From positions 1 to 45,264 of the forward strand of contig JACRIR010000077.1 of the NCBI GenBank assembly GCA_016215705.1: a stretch of 45,264 nucleotides of DNA. Direction: 5' to 3'. The number at the start of each line of letters is the position of its first letter. The stretch's first letter is position 1. The position numbers were made by a program, and so were the translations under genes. The DNA is from Candidatus Poribacteria bacterium. Lineage in GTDB: Bacteria; Abyssobacteria; SURF-5. Below, piece by piece: positions 35,409 to 44,810 of this stretch. The notes beneath the pieces are model-generated. The model made no database searches. It saw only the letters and a list, made by a program, of their open reading frames with translations, and was not told the DNA's origin.

Positions 35409-38381
35409 ATGTGGCGTCTTACACGGAAAAGTAGGAGCGTGATACATCTGAGAAGAGGTTTCAGCAGAATCAGCCGGAGACGATTCCTCGCAACAAGCGG
35501 GCTTGCAGGCGCGGCCGCAATGGCGCCCGTCGGGCGCGCGCGCGCGGGCGTGATACTCAAACACCTCATTCCGGAAGAAGACATAATTCCCGGCGTATCA
35601 TACTGGTTGAATTCAACATGCAGTGAATGTCCGGCAGGCTGTGGCGTCAAAGTGCGCCTCCGGGAGGGCAACGCGGTCAAGATCGAGGGCAACGAGAATC
35701 ACCCCGTGAACCATGGCGGGCTCTGCGCGCGCGGACAATCTGCTCTGCAGGCGCTATACAGCCCGGCGCGGATTCAAACGCCTCTGAGACGAAATGCAGG
35801 CGGGCGAATGGACCCGACAGGTTGGAAGGACGCCTTCGACCTCATAGCCCGCTCCACGTCTGCGAGCGGCTCTTCGGAAAAAGTGGTCGTTGTAACGAGC
35901 CAGGTTACAGGCGCTATGCGCGCAATGCTCGAGCGGTTCGCCGCCGGTTCGCCGAAGTTCAACTTCTTCGTTTGCGAGCCATTGGATTACGCGCCGGTCG
36001 CCGCCGCCAATAAGCTTTGTTTCGGGCTCGAGGCAGTTCCGACTTATTCCTTCGATAAAGCGCGCACGATAGTCTCGTTCGGCGCCGACTTTCTCGAAAC
36101 GTGGTTGTCGCCCGTCAGCAACGCTCACGGGTACGCCATATCCCGGAATCCGACCAATGGCGCTATGAGCAGGATGATTCAGTTCGAATCTTATATGTCT
36201 CTCACCGGCGCAAACGCCGACGAACGATATTGCTGTCCGCCGGGAGTTGAAACATTGGTCGCGCTTTCAATCGCATCACGGATGCTATCCGGAACGGCAT
36301 TGCCGGCAAGCGAGTGGGAAACATGGCGGAGCGCGCTGCGGCCGTTCACAATCGAGCGCGCCGCGAAGGCGGCCGGTGTCCCGCCGCAAGTATTAGAGCA
36401 GGTTGCCGACAGGCTGCGTTCTCAAACGCCGAGCTTGGCGCTAGCCGGGGGACCGAGTTCACACTCCACTTGTGCGACGGCGTTGCAGGTGGCCGTCAAC
36501 CTCATCAATTTCAGCGCGGGCGGGTATGGCAAGACGCTCACTTTCGACCGAGCCGAGCATGCGCCCGTTGGCACATACAGCCAATTGCTCGATTTGGTCG
36601 AGGATATGGAAGCCGGACGCGTCTCGACGCTCATCGTTCACGAATGTAATCCCCTGTTCGCATTCCCCGAACCGGAGCGGTTGAAGACGGCAATGAAGCG
36701 CGCGCCCCTCAAGATTCAGTTGGCTTCGGTCAGGGATAGCGCAAGCGAATCGTATGATATTGTTCTGCCTGCGCTTCATTGGCTCGAGCGATGGGACAAG
36801 GTTGAGTCTCGCAGCGGAGTCTATAGCTTGCAACAGCCCGTCATCAAGCCGTGGTGTGATGCCAGGCATGCGGGCCAGGCGCTGAGCGATATTATGGCCG
36901 TTTTGCCGGATCACACGACCAGGATGCCGGAAGACTACCAACAATTCTTGCGGGAGCGGTGGGAAAACATTCCCGGGGATAGGTCGGCTTCCGAGGATTC
37001 CGATGATTTCTGGAAACAAGTTCTTACGGACGGTGGGTATTGGGCGCCGCCGGTCTCACGGAAAGTAACCCTGAACGCGCGCGCCGCCGAGGCGATAAGC
37101 GATTTCGCGCCGATGGTTTCACTATCCGGCGAGCATGTGCTCCTGCCGGTCACGACAGTTCGCTATGGTGATGGACGCCAGACCGGCAGACCCTGGCTCT
37201 ACGAAATGCCCGACCCGATCACCTTGATTGTGTGGGACACTCCTCTCCTCATATCACTCGGCACATCAAAGAAATGGAACTGCCAATCGGGTGATATCGT
37301 CAGGCTCAAGTGCGATAAGGGTTTTCTGGAGGCGCCGGTTTACGTTCAGTCCGGCACACACGACGCCGTTGTGGCAGTTTCTCTCGGCGCCCCCAGTGAC
37401 AAGTACGCCTCATTTTATTTCGAGCCGGCGAATCATCCCCTGCACCGTCTGAGAGGTGACATCGACAAGTTCTCCGGCGCCCTCTCATGGGTCGGCACGC
37501 CACTTACGTTTGAAGGAGTCACAGGTCACAACCGGCTTGCTCGCCTGCAAGGTTCCGGCCGCCAGGACGGCCGCGGCATCGCACAAACCATCGCGACCAC
37601 CGAGGTCGGCAAGCTGGGCAAGGCAAGCCGACGGCCCGCAACACTTGAGTTCGACCTGTATCCGAAACACGAACACCCGGTGCACGACTGGGGCATGGTG
37701 ATCGACCTTTCGGTCTGCATCGGATGCGGCGCATGCGCGGTCGCGTGCTACGCGGAAAACAACGTCCACGTCGTCGGAAAGAATGAATGCCTGCGCGGCC
37801 GCGAGCAGTCGTGGCTTCGAATAGAGCGATTTATTGATAAGGGGCGCACTGTTTTCCTGCCGGCGTTGTGCCAGCAGTGCGAGCACGCTCCGTGCGAGAC
37901 CGTCTGCCCCGTTTATGCCGCCGTGCACAGCAGCGAAGGGCTTGATGTGCAGGTCTACAACCGCTGCGTCGGCACACGCTATTGCGCGAACAATTGTCCG
38001 TATAAGGTGCGCAGGTTCAATTGGTTCACATACAAGGTCGATCCGCCGCTGGAGAAGCAGTTTAATCCTGATGTTTTTGTCCGCACTCGCGGAATCATGG
38101 AAAAATGCACATTCTGTATTCAGCGAATTCGAGAGCACAAGGAAATCGCCAAAGACGAGAAACGCCGGCTGCGCGACGGCGAAGTAGTGCCCGCCTGCGC
38201 GCAAAGCTGTCCGACCGGCGCCATCCGTTTCGGCGACTTGAAGGACCCGGCCAGCCAGGTATCAAAGCAAATGGATGATCCGCGAGGCTATGCCATACTC
38301 GCGGAACTGAACACTCAGCCGTCGATTCTCTATCTCAAGCGCGTTTACCATGCCGACGGCACGGTTACGGAGACATTGTGA
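35409..38381 (+). CDS. actB: ACIII molybdopterin-like/iron-sulfur fusion subunit
   Basis: Large periplasmic subunit of alternative complex III, 990 aa. A Tat signal SRRRFLATSGLAGAA lies at 22-36. The first part is a molybdopterin oxidoreductase-like domain with C71-x2-C74-x3-C78-x27-C106 (TCSECPAGC, then GGLCARG), followed by the usual long domain (for example HECNPLFAFPEPERLKTAMK) to about 730. The C-terminal ferredoxin part, from about 760, has four cysteine motifs: CIGCGACAVAC, CQQCEHAPCETVCP, CVGTRYCANNCPYK and CTFCIQRI with CAQSCPTGAI. ActB of characterised ACIII has this two-part fusion and is not thought to bind an active molybdenum cofactor (established knowledge). The ribosome site AAGAGA before the ATG is weak. 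actC follows 7 nt downstream. Confidence 0.94.
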   Translation: MWRLTRKSRSVIHLRRGFSRISRRRFLATSGLAGAAAMAPVGRARAGVILKHLIPEEDIIPGVSYWLNSTCSECPAGCGVKVRLREGNAVKIEGNENHPVNHGGLCARGQSALQALYSPARIQTPLRRNAGGRMDPTGWKDAFDLIARSTSASGSSEKVVVVTSQVTGAMRAMLERFAAGSPKFNFFVCEPLDYAPVAAANKLCFGLEAVPTYSFDKARTIVSFGADFLETWLSPVSNAHGYAISRNPTNGAMSRMIQFESYMSLTGANADERYCCPPGVETLVALSIASRMLSGTALPASEWETWRSALRPFTIERAAKAAGVPPQVLEQVADRLRSQTPSLALAGGPSSHSTCATALQVAVNLINFSAGGYGKTLTFDRAEHAPVGTYSQLLDLVEDMEAGRVSTLIVHECNPLFAFPEPERLKTAMKRAPLKIQLASVRDSASESYDIVLPALHWLERWDKVESRSGVYSLQQPVIKPWCDARHAGQALSDIMAVLPDHTTRMPEDYQQFLRERWENIPGDRSASEDSDDFWKQVLTDGGYWAPPVSRKVTLNARAAEAISDFAPMVSLSGEHVLLPVTTVRYGDGRQTGRPWLYEMPDPITLIVWDTPLLISLGTSKKWNCQSGDIVRLKCDKGFLEAPVYVQSGTHDAVVAVSLGAPSDKYASFYFEPANHPLHRLRGDIDKFSGALSWVGTPLTFEGVTGHNRLARLQGSGRQDGRGIAQTIATTEVGKLGKASRRPATLEFDLYPKHEHPVHDWGMVIDLSVCIGCGACAVACYAENNVHVVGKNECLRGREQSWLRIERFIDKGRTVFLPALCQQCEHAPCETVCPVYAAVHSSEGLDVQVYNRCVGTRYCANNCPYKVRRFNWFTYKVDPPLEKQFNPDVFVRTRGIMEKCTFCIQRIREHKEIAKDEKRRLRDGEVVPACAQSCPTGAIRFGDLKDPASQVSKQMDDPRGYAILAELNTQPSILYLKRVYHADGTVTETL

Positions 38382-38388
38382 AACTGCC

Positions 38389-39723
38389 ATGACCAACGAG
38401 CACACTCGAGACAGATTTGAGCAGATCGACCGGCTTGTGCTTCGGTCATTACTGCGACCCGGGAAGCTTTATATCGCTTTCTCCGCGGTTGTGCTGGTGT
38501 GCCTCGGTCTCGGTGTTTTCGCCTACTCGCGGATAATCACTGTCGCGATCGGTGTGACGGGGAAAAACAATCCGGTGCATTGGGGCGCGCTCATAACCAA
38601 TTTTGTCTTTTGGGTCGGTCTGGCCCACTCAGGCACACTCATATCAGCTATACTCTACCTTTTCAGGGCAAGGTGGCGGACGAGCATCAACCGCATTGCC
38701 GAGGCGATGACCGTGGTCGCCATCATGACAGCCGGACTTTTCCCCCTTGTTCACATGGGGCGCGTATGGCGCGCCTACTATCTTGTGCCATATCCGAATT
38801 CCCGTGAACTGTGGCCGAACTTCCGCAGTCCTCTGCTGTGGGACGTGTTTGCTATCACCACATATATGCTCGTAAGCATTATGTTCTTTTACGTCGGATT
38901 GATACCCGACCTTGCAACGGTTCGCGACCGCTCCAATGGCCTTGTAAAGAAGGTGTACTCGCTTCTTTCTCTGGGCTGGCGCGGGAGCAACCGTCAGTGG
39001 CATCATTACGAGACGACCTACCTGCTGCTGGCCGCGCTCGCGACGCCGCTTGTAATCTCTGTACACAGTGTGGTCAGTTGGGACTTTGCGGTCTCTTTGG
39101 TTCCCGGATGGCACAGCACAATTTTCGCGCCCTATTTTGTGGCAGGCGCCATATTCTCCGGATGCGCCATGATTATCGTGATACTGATGCCGATGCGCAA
39201 GTTCCTGGGGCTCGAGAATCTCATCGAGCCCTTGCATTTCAGCATGCTCTGCAAGATGCTTATTTTCATGAGCCTGATAATCACCTATTCATATTTCTCG
39301 GAGTTCTTTGTCGCGTGGTACAGCGGCAACGTCTTCGAGCAACACAGCTTCTACAACCGCGCGTTCGGGTTCTACAGCCCGTTGTTCTGGGTTATGGTCC
39401 TATGCAATTCGATTCTGCCAATCACGCTCTTCAGCGCGCGGCTGCGCTCAAATATGATTTATGTGTACGTTGTGGCGGTTTGCGTCGTGATCGGCATGTG
39501 GCTTGAAAGGTTTGTGATTATTGTCAGCAGTCTGTCTCAGGATTATGACCCTTATGCATGGGGACAATACTGGCCCTCAATTGTCGAGTGGGGCATCACG
39601 TTGGGCAGTTTCGGGATGTTCTTCTTCATGTTCGGAATGCTTACCAGGATATTCCCCGTTGTGGCGATGGGCGAGGTCAAATCGCAACTCCGCCCCGGGC
39701 CGGGAGATGCCGGTCATGCGTGA
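38389..39723 (+). CDS. actC: ACIII NrfD-like quinol-binding membrane subunit
   Basis: Integral membrane protein, 444 aa, about ten helices, NrfD/PsrC family; the quinol-oxidising subunit of ACIII. HWGALITNFVFWVGLAHSGT, FPLVHMGRVWRAYYLVPYP, and HSVVSWDFAVSLVPGWHSTIFAPYFVAGA are typical ActC segments. The ATG at 38389 is chosen over one at 38350 inside actB because the family sequence begins after it. It overlaps actD by 8 nt. Confidence 0.93.
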   Translation: MTNEHTRDRFEQIDRLVLRSLLRPGKLYIAFSAVVLVCLGLGVFAYSRIITVAIGVTGKNNPVHWGALITNFVFWVGLAHSGTLISAILYLFRARWRTSINRIAEAMTVVAIMTAGLFPLVHMGRVWRAYYLVPYPNSRELWPNFRSPLLWDVFAITTYMLVSIMFFYVGLIPDLATVRDRSNGLVKKVYSLLSLGWRGSNRQWHHYETTYLLLAALATPLVISVHSVVSWDFAVSLVPGWHSTIFAPYFVAGAIFSGCAMIIVILMPMRKFLGLENLIEPLHFSMLCKMLIFMSLIITYSYFSEFFVAWYSGNVFEQHSFYNRAFGFYSPLFWVMVLCNSILPITLFSARLRSNMIYVYVVAVCVVIGMWLERFVIIVSSLSQDYDPYAWGQYWPSIVEWGITLGSFGMFFFMFGMLTRIFPVVAMGEVKSQLRPGPGDAGHA

Positions 39724-40240
39724 CAAGCGTCCGATATTGCTTGCGGTCTTCTCGAGTCCGCAAGAGTTGACCGAGGGCATCAATTCGATGCTGCGCTCCG
39801 GCCACAAGACGATGGAAGCGCTCAGCCCGATTCCGCTGCCGGAGTTGGAAGACCTGCTTCATCAGCCGACCGACATTGTGCGCTGGTTCGCGCTCGGTGG
39901 CTGCATCGTCGGAGGTGTGTTCGGAATGGCGCTCCAGGCATTGACCGTCCTTCATTGGCCGCTCCTGGTCGGCGGGAAGCCTCCTCTTTCATGGCCTGCG
40001 TTCGTGGTAATCGGCTTCGAAATGGCGATCCTCTTCGGAGCGCTTGCAACTCTTGCTGGATTCATGTTGAGCGCAAAACTACCGCCCATCGCAAAGGAGC
40101 ATTACCATATTGGCTGTTCACAGAGCGATTTTGCCTTGCTGGTTTGGCATCACGAATTGGATTATGCGTCGATCGAGATACAGTTGAAGGCCGTCGGAGC
40201 GCGCGAAGTTCGGCTTCCTGAGACCGAAGCTCCCGGGTGA
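39716..40240 (+). CDS. actD: ACIII membrane subunit, DUF3341 type
   Basis: Small ACIII subunit, 174 aa, with two central hydrophobic helices (VRWFALGGCIVGGVFGMAL and AFVVIGFEMAILFGALATLAG) and soluble ends. Begins RDKRPILLAVFSSPQELTEG, typical of DUF3341/ActD, with the later PLPELEDLL region and a short C-terminal domain (CSQSDFALLVWHHELDYASI). GGGAG lies about 9 nt before the ATG at 39716. The frame runs further upstream inside actC, which I take as overlap, not coding. About 110 nt follow before actF, the second-longest gap of the operon, with no clear element. Confidence 0.88.
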   Translation: MRDKRPILLAVFSSPQELTEGINSMLRSGHKTMEALSPIPLPELEDLLHQPTDIVRWFALGGCIVGGVFGMALQALTVLHWPLLVGGKPPLSWPAFVVIGFEMAILFGALATLAGFMLSAKLPPIAKEHYHIGCSQSDFALLVWHHELDYASIEIQLKAVGAREVRLPETEAPG

Positions 40241-40349
40241 GAGCGTCCGGCAGTCGGCAGCTTGGTGAAAACCGGCGCACGAGCGAATTTCGGGACAGAT
40301 TCAAGTCAGGGTTTGCTGAATAGGTTCTCTTGTTGCGAGGTCACCTTGA

Positions 40350-41372
40350 ATGATGAACAAGCTCATTGACCAGTTCTGGCAAGCGTACCTGGTCAACTTC
40401 CTGTTCTGGATCAGCCTCGCACAAGGCAGCGTCGTCTTCGCGGCTGTGCTGGACATCACGAACGCCAGGTGGGGGAGGCGCTATGTCCAACTGTCCCGAT
40501 ATTTCGCCGGCTTCTTGCCGGCCGGCATCGCGCTATTTGCGATCTTGCTCCTTGGCCGTAATCATCTGTTCCCCTGGATTGCTGAACCAATACCTGGTAA
40601 AGCCGTGTATCTCAATGTGCCATTCCTCGCGGCGCGCGGCCTGTTCGGATTAGCCATTCTAACCATGCTCAGTTGGAAGTTCATGTCCGCAACGAAGAAC
40701 AGATATTCTCACGCCGCGCGTTCCGGCGGGTCGGGGTGGAGCGTCATTCTCGTGATGGCCTTCATGATTGTCTATAGCTACGTCGCGGTGGACCTCATGA
40801 TGTCCCTGCAGCCCCATTGGCACAGCACGCTGTTCGGAGCGCATTTCGCGGTCGGCTCTCTGTACCTCGGCATGGCCGGTCTGTGCTTCGTGGGCATTCT
40901 GAGCGGAGGTGTTCCCCGCGAAGACCGCCAGAAGCTTTGTCAACTTCTGTTCGGCTTTTCTCTGTTCTGGATTTCATTGCTGTGGAGCCAGTATATTGTC
41001 ATCTGGTATGGGGACATACCGGATGAGGCGTCTTTCGTTTATCTTCGGTTCTACTACATGCCTTGGAAAGCGGTCTCAATCGCCGTGCTCGCGCTGGGAT
41101 TCGTTTTCCCGTTCAGCGCCTTGATGTCTCGACGCGCGAAGCTCATAGGCGTTGTCCCCTTCTTTTCATCGGCCTCCGTGGCCCTCGGCCTATTGCTCGA
41201 AAAATACTTATTTGTCGTTCCCTCATTGAGCCCTGACAAGTTGGGCTCAATAGGGGTTCTTGCGCTGATGGCAGTGGCTTTTGCGGCCTTATTCGGTCTT
41301 AGTTACAGGTTCTCTGTCCGACGCGCAAAGCCGGAAGCACGGGATTCTGTCTCTGACGGACTCATTTCTTAG
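40350..41372 (+). CDS. actF: ACIII second NrfD-like membrane subunit
   Basis: Second NrfD-family membrane protein, 340 aa, about nine helices, equivalent to ActF. Motifs shared with ActC include [22 protein letters not shown] (split here around the histidines) and [15 protein letters not shown]. ActE, the monohaem cytochrome c that usually lies between ActD and ActF, is absent: the 109 nt between the two genes hold no frame of that size. GAGGT is found upstream of the ATG (40350 or 40353). A rubredoxin gene follows 23 nt after the stop. Confidence 0.9.
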   Translation: MMNKLIDQFWQAYLVNFLFWISLAQGSVVFAAVLDITNARWGRRYVQLSRYFAGFLPAGIALFAILLLGRNHLFPWIAEPIPGKAVYLNVPFLAARGLFGLAILTMLSWKFMSATKNRYSHAARSGGSGWSVILVMAFMIVYSYVAVDLMMSLQPHWHSTLFGAHFAVGSLYLGMAGLCFVGILSGGVPREDRQKLCQLLFGFSLFWISLLWSQYIVIWYGDIPDEASFVYLRFYYMPWKAVSIAVLALGFVFPFSALMSRRAKLIGVVPFFSSASVALGLLLEKYLFVVPSLSPDKLGSIGVLALMAVAFAALFGLSYRFSVRRAKPEARDSVSDGLIS

Positions 41373-41395
41373 ATTACGCCGAAAGGAGCCAACAC

Positions 41396-41560
41396 ATGAA
41401 GAAATACACGTGCACCATATGCAGCTATATCTACGACCCGGCTGTGGGCGATCCCGAAAACGGCGTCGCCCCCGGCACCGCATTCGATGATATCCCGGAC
41501 ACGTGGGTGTGCCCGCTGTGCGGCGCCGGCAAAGATTTTTTTGAAGAAACCAAAGACTAA
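41396..41560 (+). CDS. Rubredoxin
   Basis: Small iron protein of 54 aa that carries one Fe(Cys)4 centre. [14 protein letters not shown] and [15 protein letters not shown] supply the two CxxC pairs (Cys6, Cys9, Cys39, Cys42), with the full family core between. The ATG at 41396 has AAGGAGCC 5-8 nt upstream. It lies after actF and before aspA. A ferritin-like protein without its own rubredoxin domain is encoded two genes later, and rubredoxin is a natural electron donor for such proteins. Confidence 0.97.
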   Translation: MKKYTCTICSYIYDPAVGDPENGVAPGTAFDDIPDTWVCPLCGAGKDFFEETKD

Positions 41561-41600
41561 CTCCCTGGGCTCTGCCCCCAGCCAAACAGGATATCGACCG

Positions 41601-43082
41601 ATGAAACCGAATTCCGAACCCGGAGGAAACAAAGCGGCCAATGCGAGGATCGAGAAAGATTCCCTCGGCGTGAGGGAAGTGCCCGCCGAGGCATATTACG
41701 GAGTTCAAACCCTGCGCGCGCTGGAACATTTCCGCGCCAGCGGGCTGACACATCCGGGGTCGCTTCTGCGCGCCTATGTCATGATAAAGAAGGCCTCTGC
41801 CCTCGCGAATGCAGAATTGGGTGAACTCGACTCGCGTCGCCAACGCGCCATCGTGTGGGCCTGCGACCGGATTCTGACCGGCAAGCATCTTGATCAATTC
41901 AAGCTCGACGCATACCAGGCAGGCGCGGGCACATCATACAACATGAACGTTAACGAAGTGCTCGCAAACCTGGCGCTGGAACGGCTCGGCAAACCCAGGG
42001 GCGACTATGAATACTTGAGCCCCAACGACCACGTCAATATGGCGCAGTCCACCAACGACACTTTCCCCACAGCCATGAACGTGGCGGCCCTGTTCGAGCT
42101 TGAGCCGCTTGACGACGCTCTTCGCAAGCTTGTTTCGGCCCTTCGCTCGAAAGGAAAAGAGTTCCGGCGTATTGTGAAATCCGCTCGCACTCACTTGCAG
42201 GATGCTGTGCCGACTACTCTGGGGCTGGAGTTCGATGCCCTGGCTGAGGCGGTTGACGCCGGCCGCAGCGAGCTCATTCGCCGCTCCACTCTGCTGCGTG
42301 AAATTGCGCTTGGAGGAACCGCTGTCGGAACCGGCCTGAATGCGCATCCGCAATTTCCTCGATGCGCGGCCAAACATCTCAGCAGGCTTTCAGGACTGAA
42401 ACTGAAGCCGGCGAAGAATCTGATTTTCGCCGTTCAATCCAACTATCGGATTGCTTCTCTGTCAGGCGCCCTCCGCGACCTGGCGCTCGAGCTAATAAGA
42501 ATTGCGAACGACCTGCGGCTCCTGAGTTCGGGTCCCACTACCGGCATTTCCGAAATCACACTCCCGGCCGTTCAGCCGGGCTCATCAATCATGCCCGGCA
42601 AGGTCAACCCTGTGATGGCGGAATGCCTGAACATGATCTGCTTTCAGGTGGTCGGAAACGATCTGGCGGTGGCCCTTGCCGTGCAGGCCGGCCAGTTTGA
42701 TCTGAACGTGATGATGCCGCTCATGGCTTTCAACCTGCTCCAATCCATGCGCCTGCTCTCGAATTATCTGCCCCATTTCGTCAAGGAGTGCCTCGAGGGC
42801 ATCACGGCAAACAAGGACAGGTGCAGGCGTTATTTCGAGGGAAGCATCGGACTTGCAACCGTGCTCAGCCCGTTCATTGGTTATCTGAAGGCCGCCGGGA
42901 TCGCCCACGAGGCATATGGTTCAGGCGAATCGATCAAGAGCCTCGCAATCAGGAAAGGCATACTGTCAGAGGCCGAATTCGAGCGAATAACCGACCCACT
43001 CAGACAAATCGCGCCCGGGAAATCCGCAACTGGAAGACGCAAAGAGAAAGAGCCGCAACCGCGAAGGAGGAAGAAGATATGA
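41601..43082 (+). CDS. aspA: Aspartate ammonia-lyase (aspartase)/fumarase-family enzyme
   Basis: Deaminates L-aspartate to fumarate and ammonia; 493 aa, cytoplasmic. EKDSLGVREVPAEAYYGVQTLRALEHF is closer to aspartase than to class II fumarase (which has YYGAQTQRSLENF). The lyase signature GSSIMPGKVNPV carries the catalytic serine loop. QSTNDTFPTAMNVA is a mixed form, so class II fumarase remains possible. Residues after about 475 form a lysine/arginine-rich tail (GRRKEKEPQPRRRKKI) beyond the family end. The ATG at 41601 is chosen because the upstream 38 residues of the frame overlap the rubredoxin gene. It overlaps the ferritin-like gene by an ATGA. Confidence 0.9.
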   Translation: MKPNSEPGGNKAANARIEKDSLGVREVPAEAYYGVQTLRALEHFRASGLTHPGSLLRAYVMIKKASALANAELGELDSRRQRAIVWACDRILTGKHLDQFKLDAYQAGAGTSYNMNVNEVLANLALERLGKPRGDYEYLSPNDHVNMAQSTNDTFPTAMNVAALFELEPLDDALRKLVSALRSKGKEFRRIVKSARTHLQDAVPTTLGLEFDALAEAVDAGRSELIRRSTLLREIALGGTAVGTGLNAHPQFPRCAAKHLSRLSGLKLKPAKNLIFAVQSNYRIASLSGALRDLALELIRIANDLRLLSSGPTTGISEITLPAVQPGSSIMPGKVNPVMAECLNMICFQVVGNDLAVALAVQAGQFDLNVMMPLMAFNLLQSMRLLSNYLPHFVKECLEGITANKDRCRRYFEGSIGLATVLSPFIGYLKAAGIAHEAYGSGESIKSLAIRKGILSEAEFERITDPLRQIAPGKSATGRRKEKEPQPRRRKKI

Positions 43083-43621
43083 CTGAGCTTCCCGAAAAGA
43101 TGGAAGACATTGTGAAGTTTGCAATCCAACTCGAAGAGGATGGCCTGCGAATGTATCGCGAGTTCGCGGAGAAATCGAAAGACCCCTTCGGCAAGAAGAC
43201 GTTCGAGGGACTTGTCGAGGATGAGCAGCGCCATGCGGAACTCCTGCGGAGAATATACGCCAAATGCGGCATAGAAGAGGTCGAGCGTATTGTCGCCCAG
43301 AGCAGGCGCGAGCCCGTTCGTCAGCGCTTCAAGACAATATTCGAGTTGGCGGGCGAAGAAGCCCGAAGACGCGCGTCAGCCGACCCGAGTGACATCGAGG
43401 CGATGCGAATAGCCCTTGATTTCGAGAAGCGCGGCTACAACCTCTACAACGAGGCGCAGCAGAAAGCCAAAGGCCAGTTGGAAAAAACGGCCTTCAAGCA
43501 CTTGACCATGATGGAGGGACAACACTTCGAGCTCCTGCAGGAGACCTTCGAGTACCTGAACGATACCGCCAATTGGTTCATGAAAAACGAAGGCTGGATG
43601 TTCGAGGGCGGCGCCATATAA
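43079..43621 (+). CDS. Ferritin-like/rubrerythrin-type di-iron protein
   Basis: Four-helix di-iron protein, 180 aa, probably a peroxide or superoxide stress protein of the rubrerythrin/ferritin-like group without a rubredoxin domain. The two di-iron half sites are QLEEDGLRMYREFA with DEQRHAELL, and DFEKRGYNLYNEA with MEGQHFELL (E-x2-H pairs). GGAGG lies 9 nt before the ATG. It overlaps the aspA stop by 4 nt, and the rubredoxin upstream is its likely electron donor. The C-terminal tail (NWFMKNEGWMFEGGAI) is found in relatives and has no cysteine pairs. Confidence 0.9.
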   Translation: MTELPEKMEDIVKFAIQLEEDGLRMYREFAEKSKDPFGKKTFEGLVEDEQRHAELLRRIYAKCGIEEVERIVAQSRREPVRQRFKTIFELAGEEARRRASADPSDIEAMRIALDFEKRGYNLYNEAQQKAKGQLEKTAFKHLTMMEGQHFELLQETFEYLNDTANWFMKNEGWMFEGGAI

Positions 43622-43914
43622 AGCGTTTTCGCCTCGAGCCAATTGATTATTGGCATTGATTCTGCTACGATAATGACGATTTCCATGCGTCCCCTCATGA
43701 GGCGCAGAGGGCCGTACAAACACATGAATCCGGAACGCCCGACTACGCCGTGCGGCGCGTTTAAGCAGGGGAGAAACAGCCCTTAATTCGGGGACACCAT
43801 GCCGCATGGTGTCCCCGAATTAAGGGAAATGATCGTCTGCTTCCTGGGAGCGCCTGCCCGCGCCTTACAGCAGGTCAAGTGGGAAAGAAATTTATTCCTT
43901 GGGAGTAAGCAAAA
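43622..43914. other. Gap between the ferritin-like gene and the glycosyltransferase
   Basis: About 290 nt with no gene seen. It contains the REP-like hairpin at 43780-43826 and otherwise nothing I recognise. Confidence 0.55.
43780..43826. repeat. REP-like perfect hairpin (22-bp arms, CCG loop)
   Basis: Arms 43780-43801 and 43805-43826 are exact reverse complements with the core CTTAATTCGGGGACACCATG. Identical in core and loop to the copy between actA and actB, and differing from the copy at 15982 only in the loop and end bases. No T-run follows. Confidence 0.95.
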
Positions 43915-44754
43915 GTGCTTTTGGGGCAGAAACTTGTTGTCGTAATGCCCGCTTACAACGCGGCAAGAACGCTCAAGCAAACCTACGACGAGGTCCCGAA
44001 GGACATTGTCGACGAGATATTGCTTGTCGACGACGGCAGCCACGACGAGACTATTGATCTCTCAAAGACGTTGGGCATAAAAACCTTCATTCATGAGCGC
44101 AACTTCGGATATGGCCGCAACCAGAAGACCTGCTACCGCGAAGCCCTGAAGACCGGCGCCGACATCATCGTGATGCTTCACCCCGACTATCAGTATTCGC
44201 CGAAACTGATAACCGCCATGGCCTCCTTGATCGCAGTCGGCGAATACGACGTTGTCATTGCCTCGCGAATCCTTGGCGTGGGCGCTCTCGAAGGCGGCAT
44301 GCCGATATACAAATACATTTCCAACAGGTTCCTCACTCTATTCGAGAACGTGATGCTATCCTATAAACTCTCCGAGTACCATACGGGCTATCGCGCTTTC
44401 TCGAAGAAAGTGCTCGAGGCGTTGCCGCTCATGGAGAATTCGGACGATTTCGTTTTCGATAACGAGATGCTTGCTCAGATTATCTTCTGGAACTATAAGA
44501 TCGGCGAGATATCGTGCCCCACCAAATATTTCCCCGAGGCTTCATCGATAAATTTTTCACGCAGTCTGAGATACGGTTTCGGCTGCATGTCCACTTCCCT
44601 CAAGTTCCGGCTCCAGAGGATGCATCTGCTGAAGTCCGGAATCTTTGACGAGAAGGGAAAAAAGCTCTTCGAGGATTCCTACTACCGTATGGTCGAAACC
44701 GATGCGACGCGCGAAGACCAGCCTTTTTCTGCTTCTTTCAACCGTAAACCGTAA
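43915..44754 (+). CDS. Family 2 glycosyltransferase
   Basis: GT-A fold glycosyltransferase, 279 aa, without a membrane helix. LVVVMPAYNAARTLKQTYDE opens the Rossmann-like half and VDEILLVDDGSHDET binds the nucleotide sugar. MLHPDYQYSP holds the metal-binding region and YHTGYRAFSKKVLEALP is typical of polyprenyl-phosphate mannose/glucose-like transferases. The start is GTG at 43915 with GGGAGT about 8 nt upstream. The last residues (FSASFNRKP) are encoded by a short AACCGTAAACCGTAAAC repeat, so the tail may be accidental. The acceptor is unknown; a role in lipid-linked sugar or surface polysaccharide synthesis is likely. Confidence 0.92.
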   Translation: MLLGQKLVVVMPAYNAARTLKQTYDEVPKDIVDEILLVDDGSHDETIDLSKTLGIKTFIHERNFGYGRNQKTCYREALKTGADIIVMLHPDYQYSPKLITAMASLIAVGEYDVVIASRILGVGALEGGMPIYKYISNRFLTLFENVMLSYKLSEYHTGYRAFSKKVLEALPLMENSDDFVFDNEMLAQIIFWNYKIGEISCPTKYFPEASSINFSRSLRYGFGCMSTSLKFRLQRMHLLKSGIFDEKGKKLFEDSYYRMVETDATREDQPFSASFNRKP

Positions 44755-44779
44755 ACGTGTTTCACTCTCTTCTCTCACT

Positions 44780-44810
44780 TTGGACACTTGGCCCCGGGAT
44801 GGTGTATTAT
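44780..44810 (+). promoter_or_regulatory. Weak sigma70-like promoter before the MBL-fold gene
   Basis: TTGGAC at 44780-44785 and TATTAT at 44805-44810 are good single boxes, but the 19-nt spacer is longer than the usual 17. It lies about 95 nt before the MBL gene start. Confidence 0.3.

Noticed and set aside
34790-38381. Polysulfide or nitrite reductase (Psr/Nrf/Qrc) complex
   Set aside because: A pentahaem subunit, fused Mo/FeS subunit, two NrfD-like subunits and a DUF3341 protein together fit ACIII and not the simpler Psr, Nrf or Qrc gene sets.
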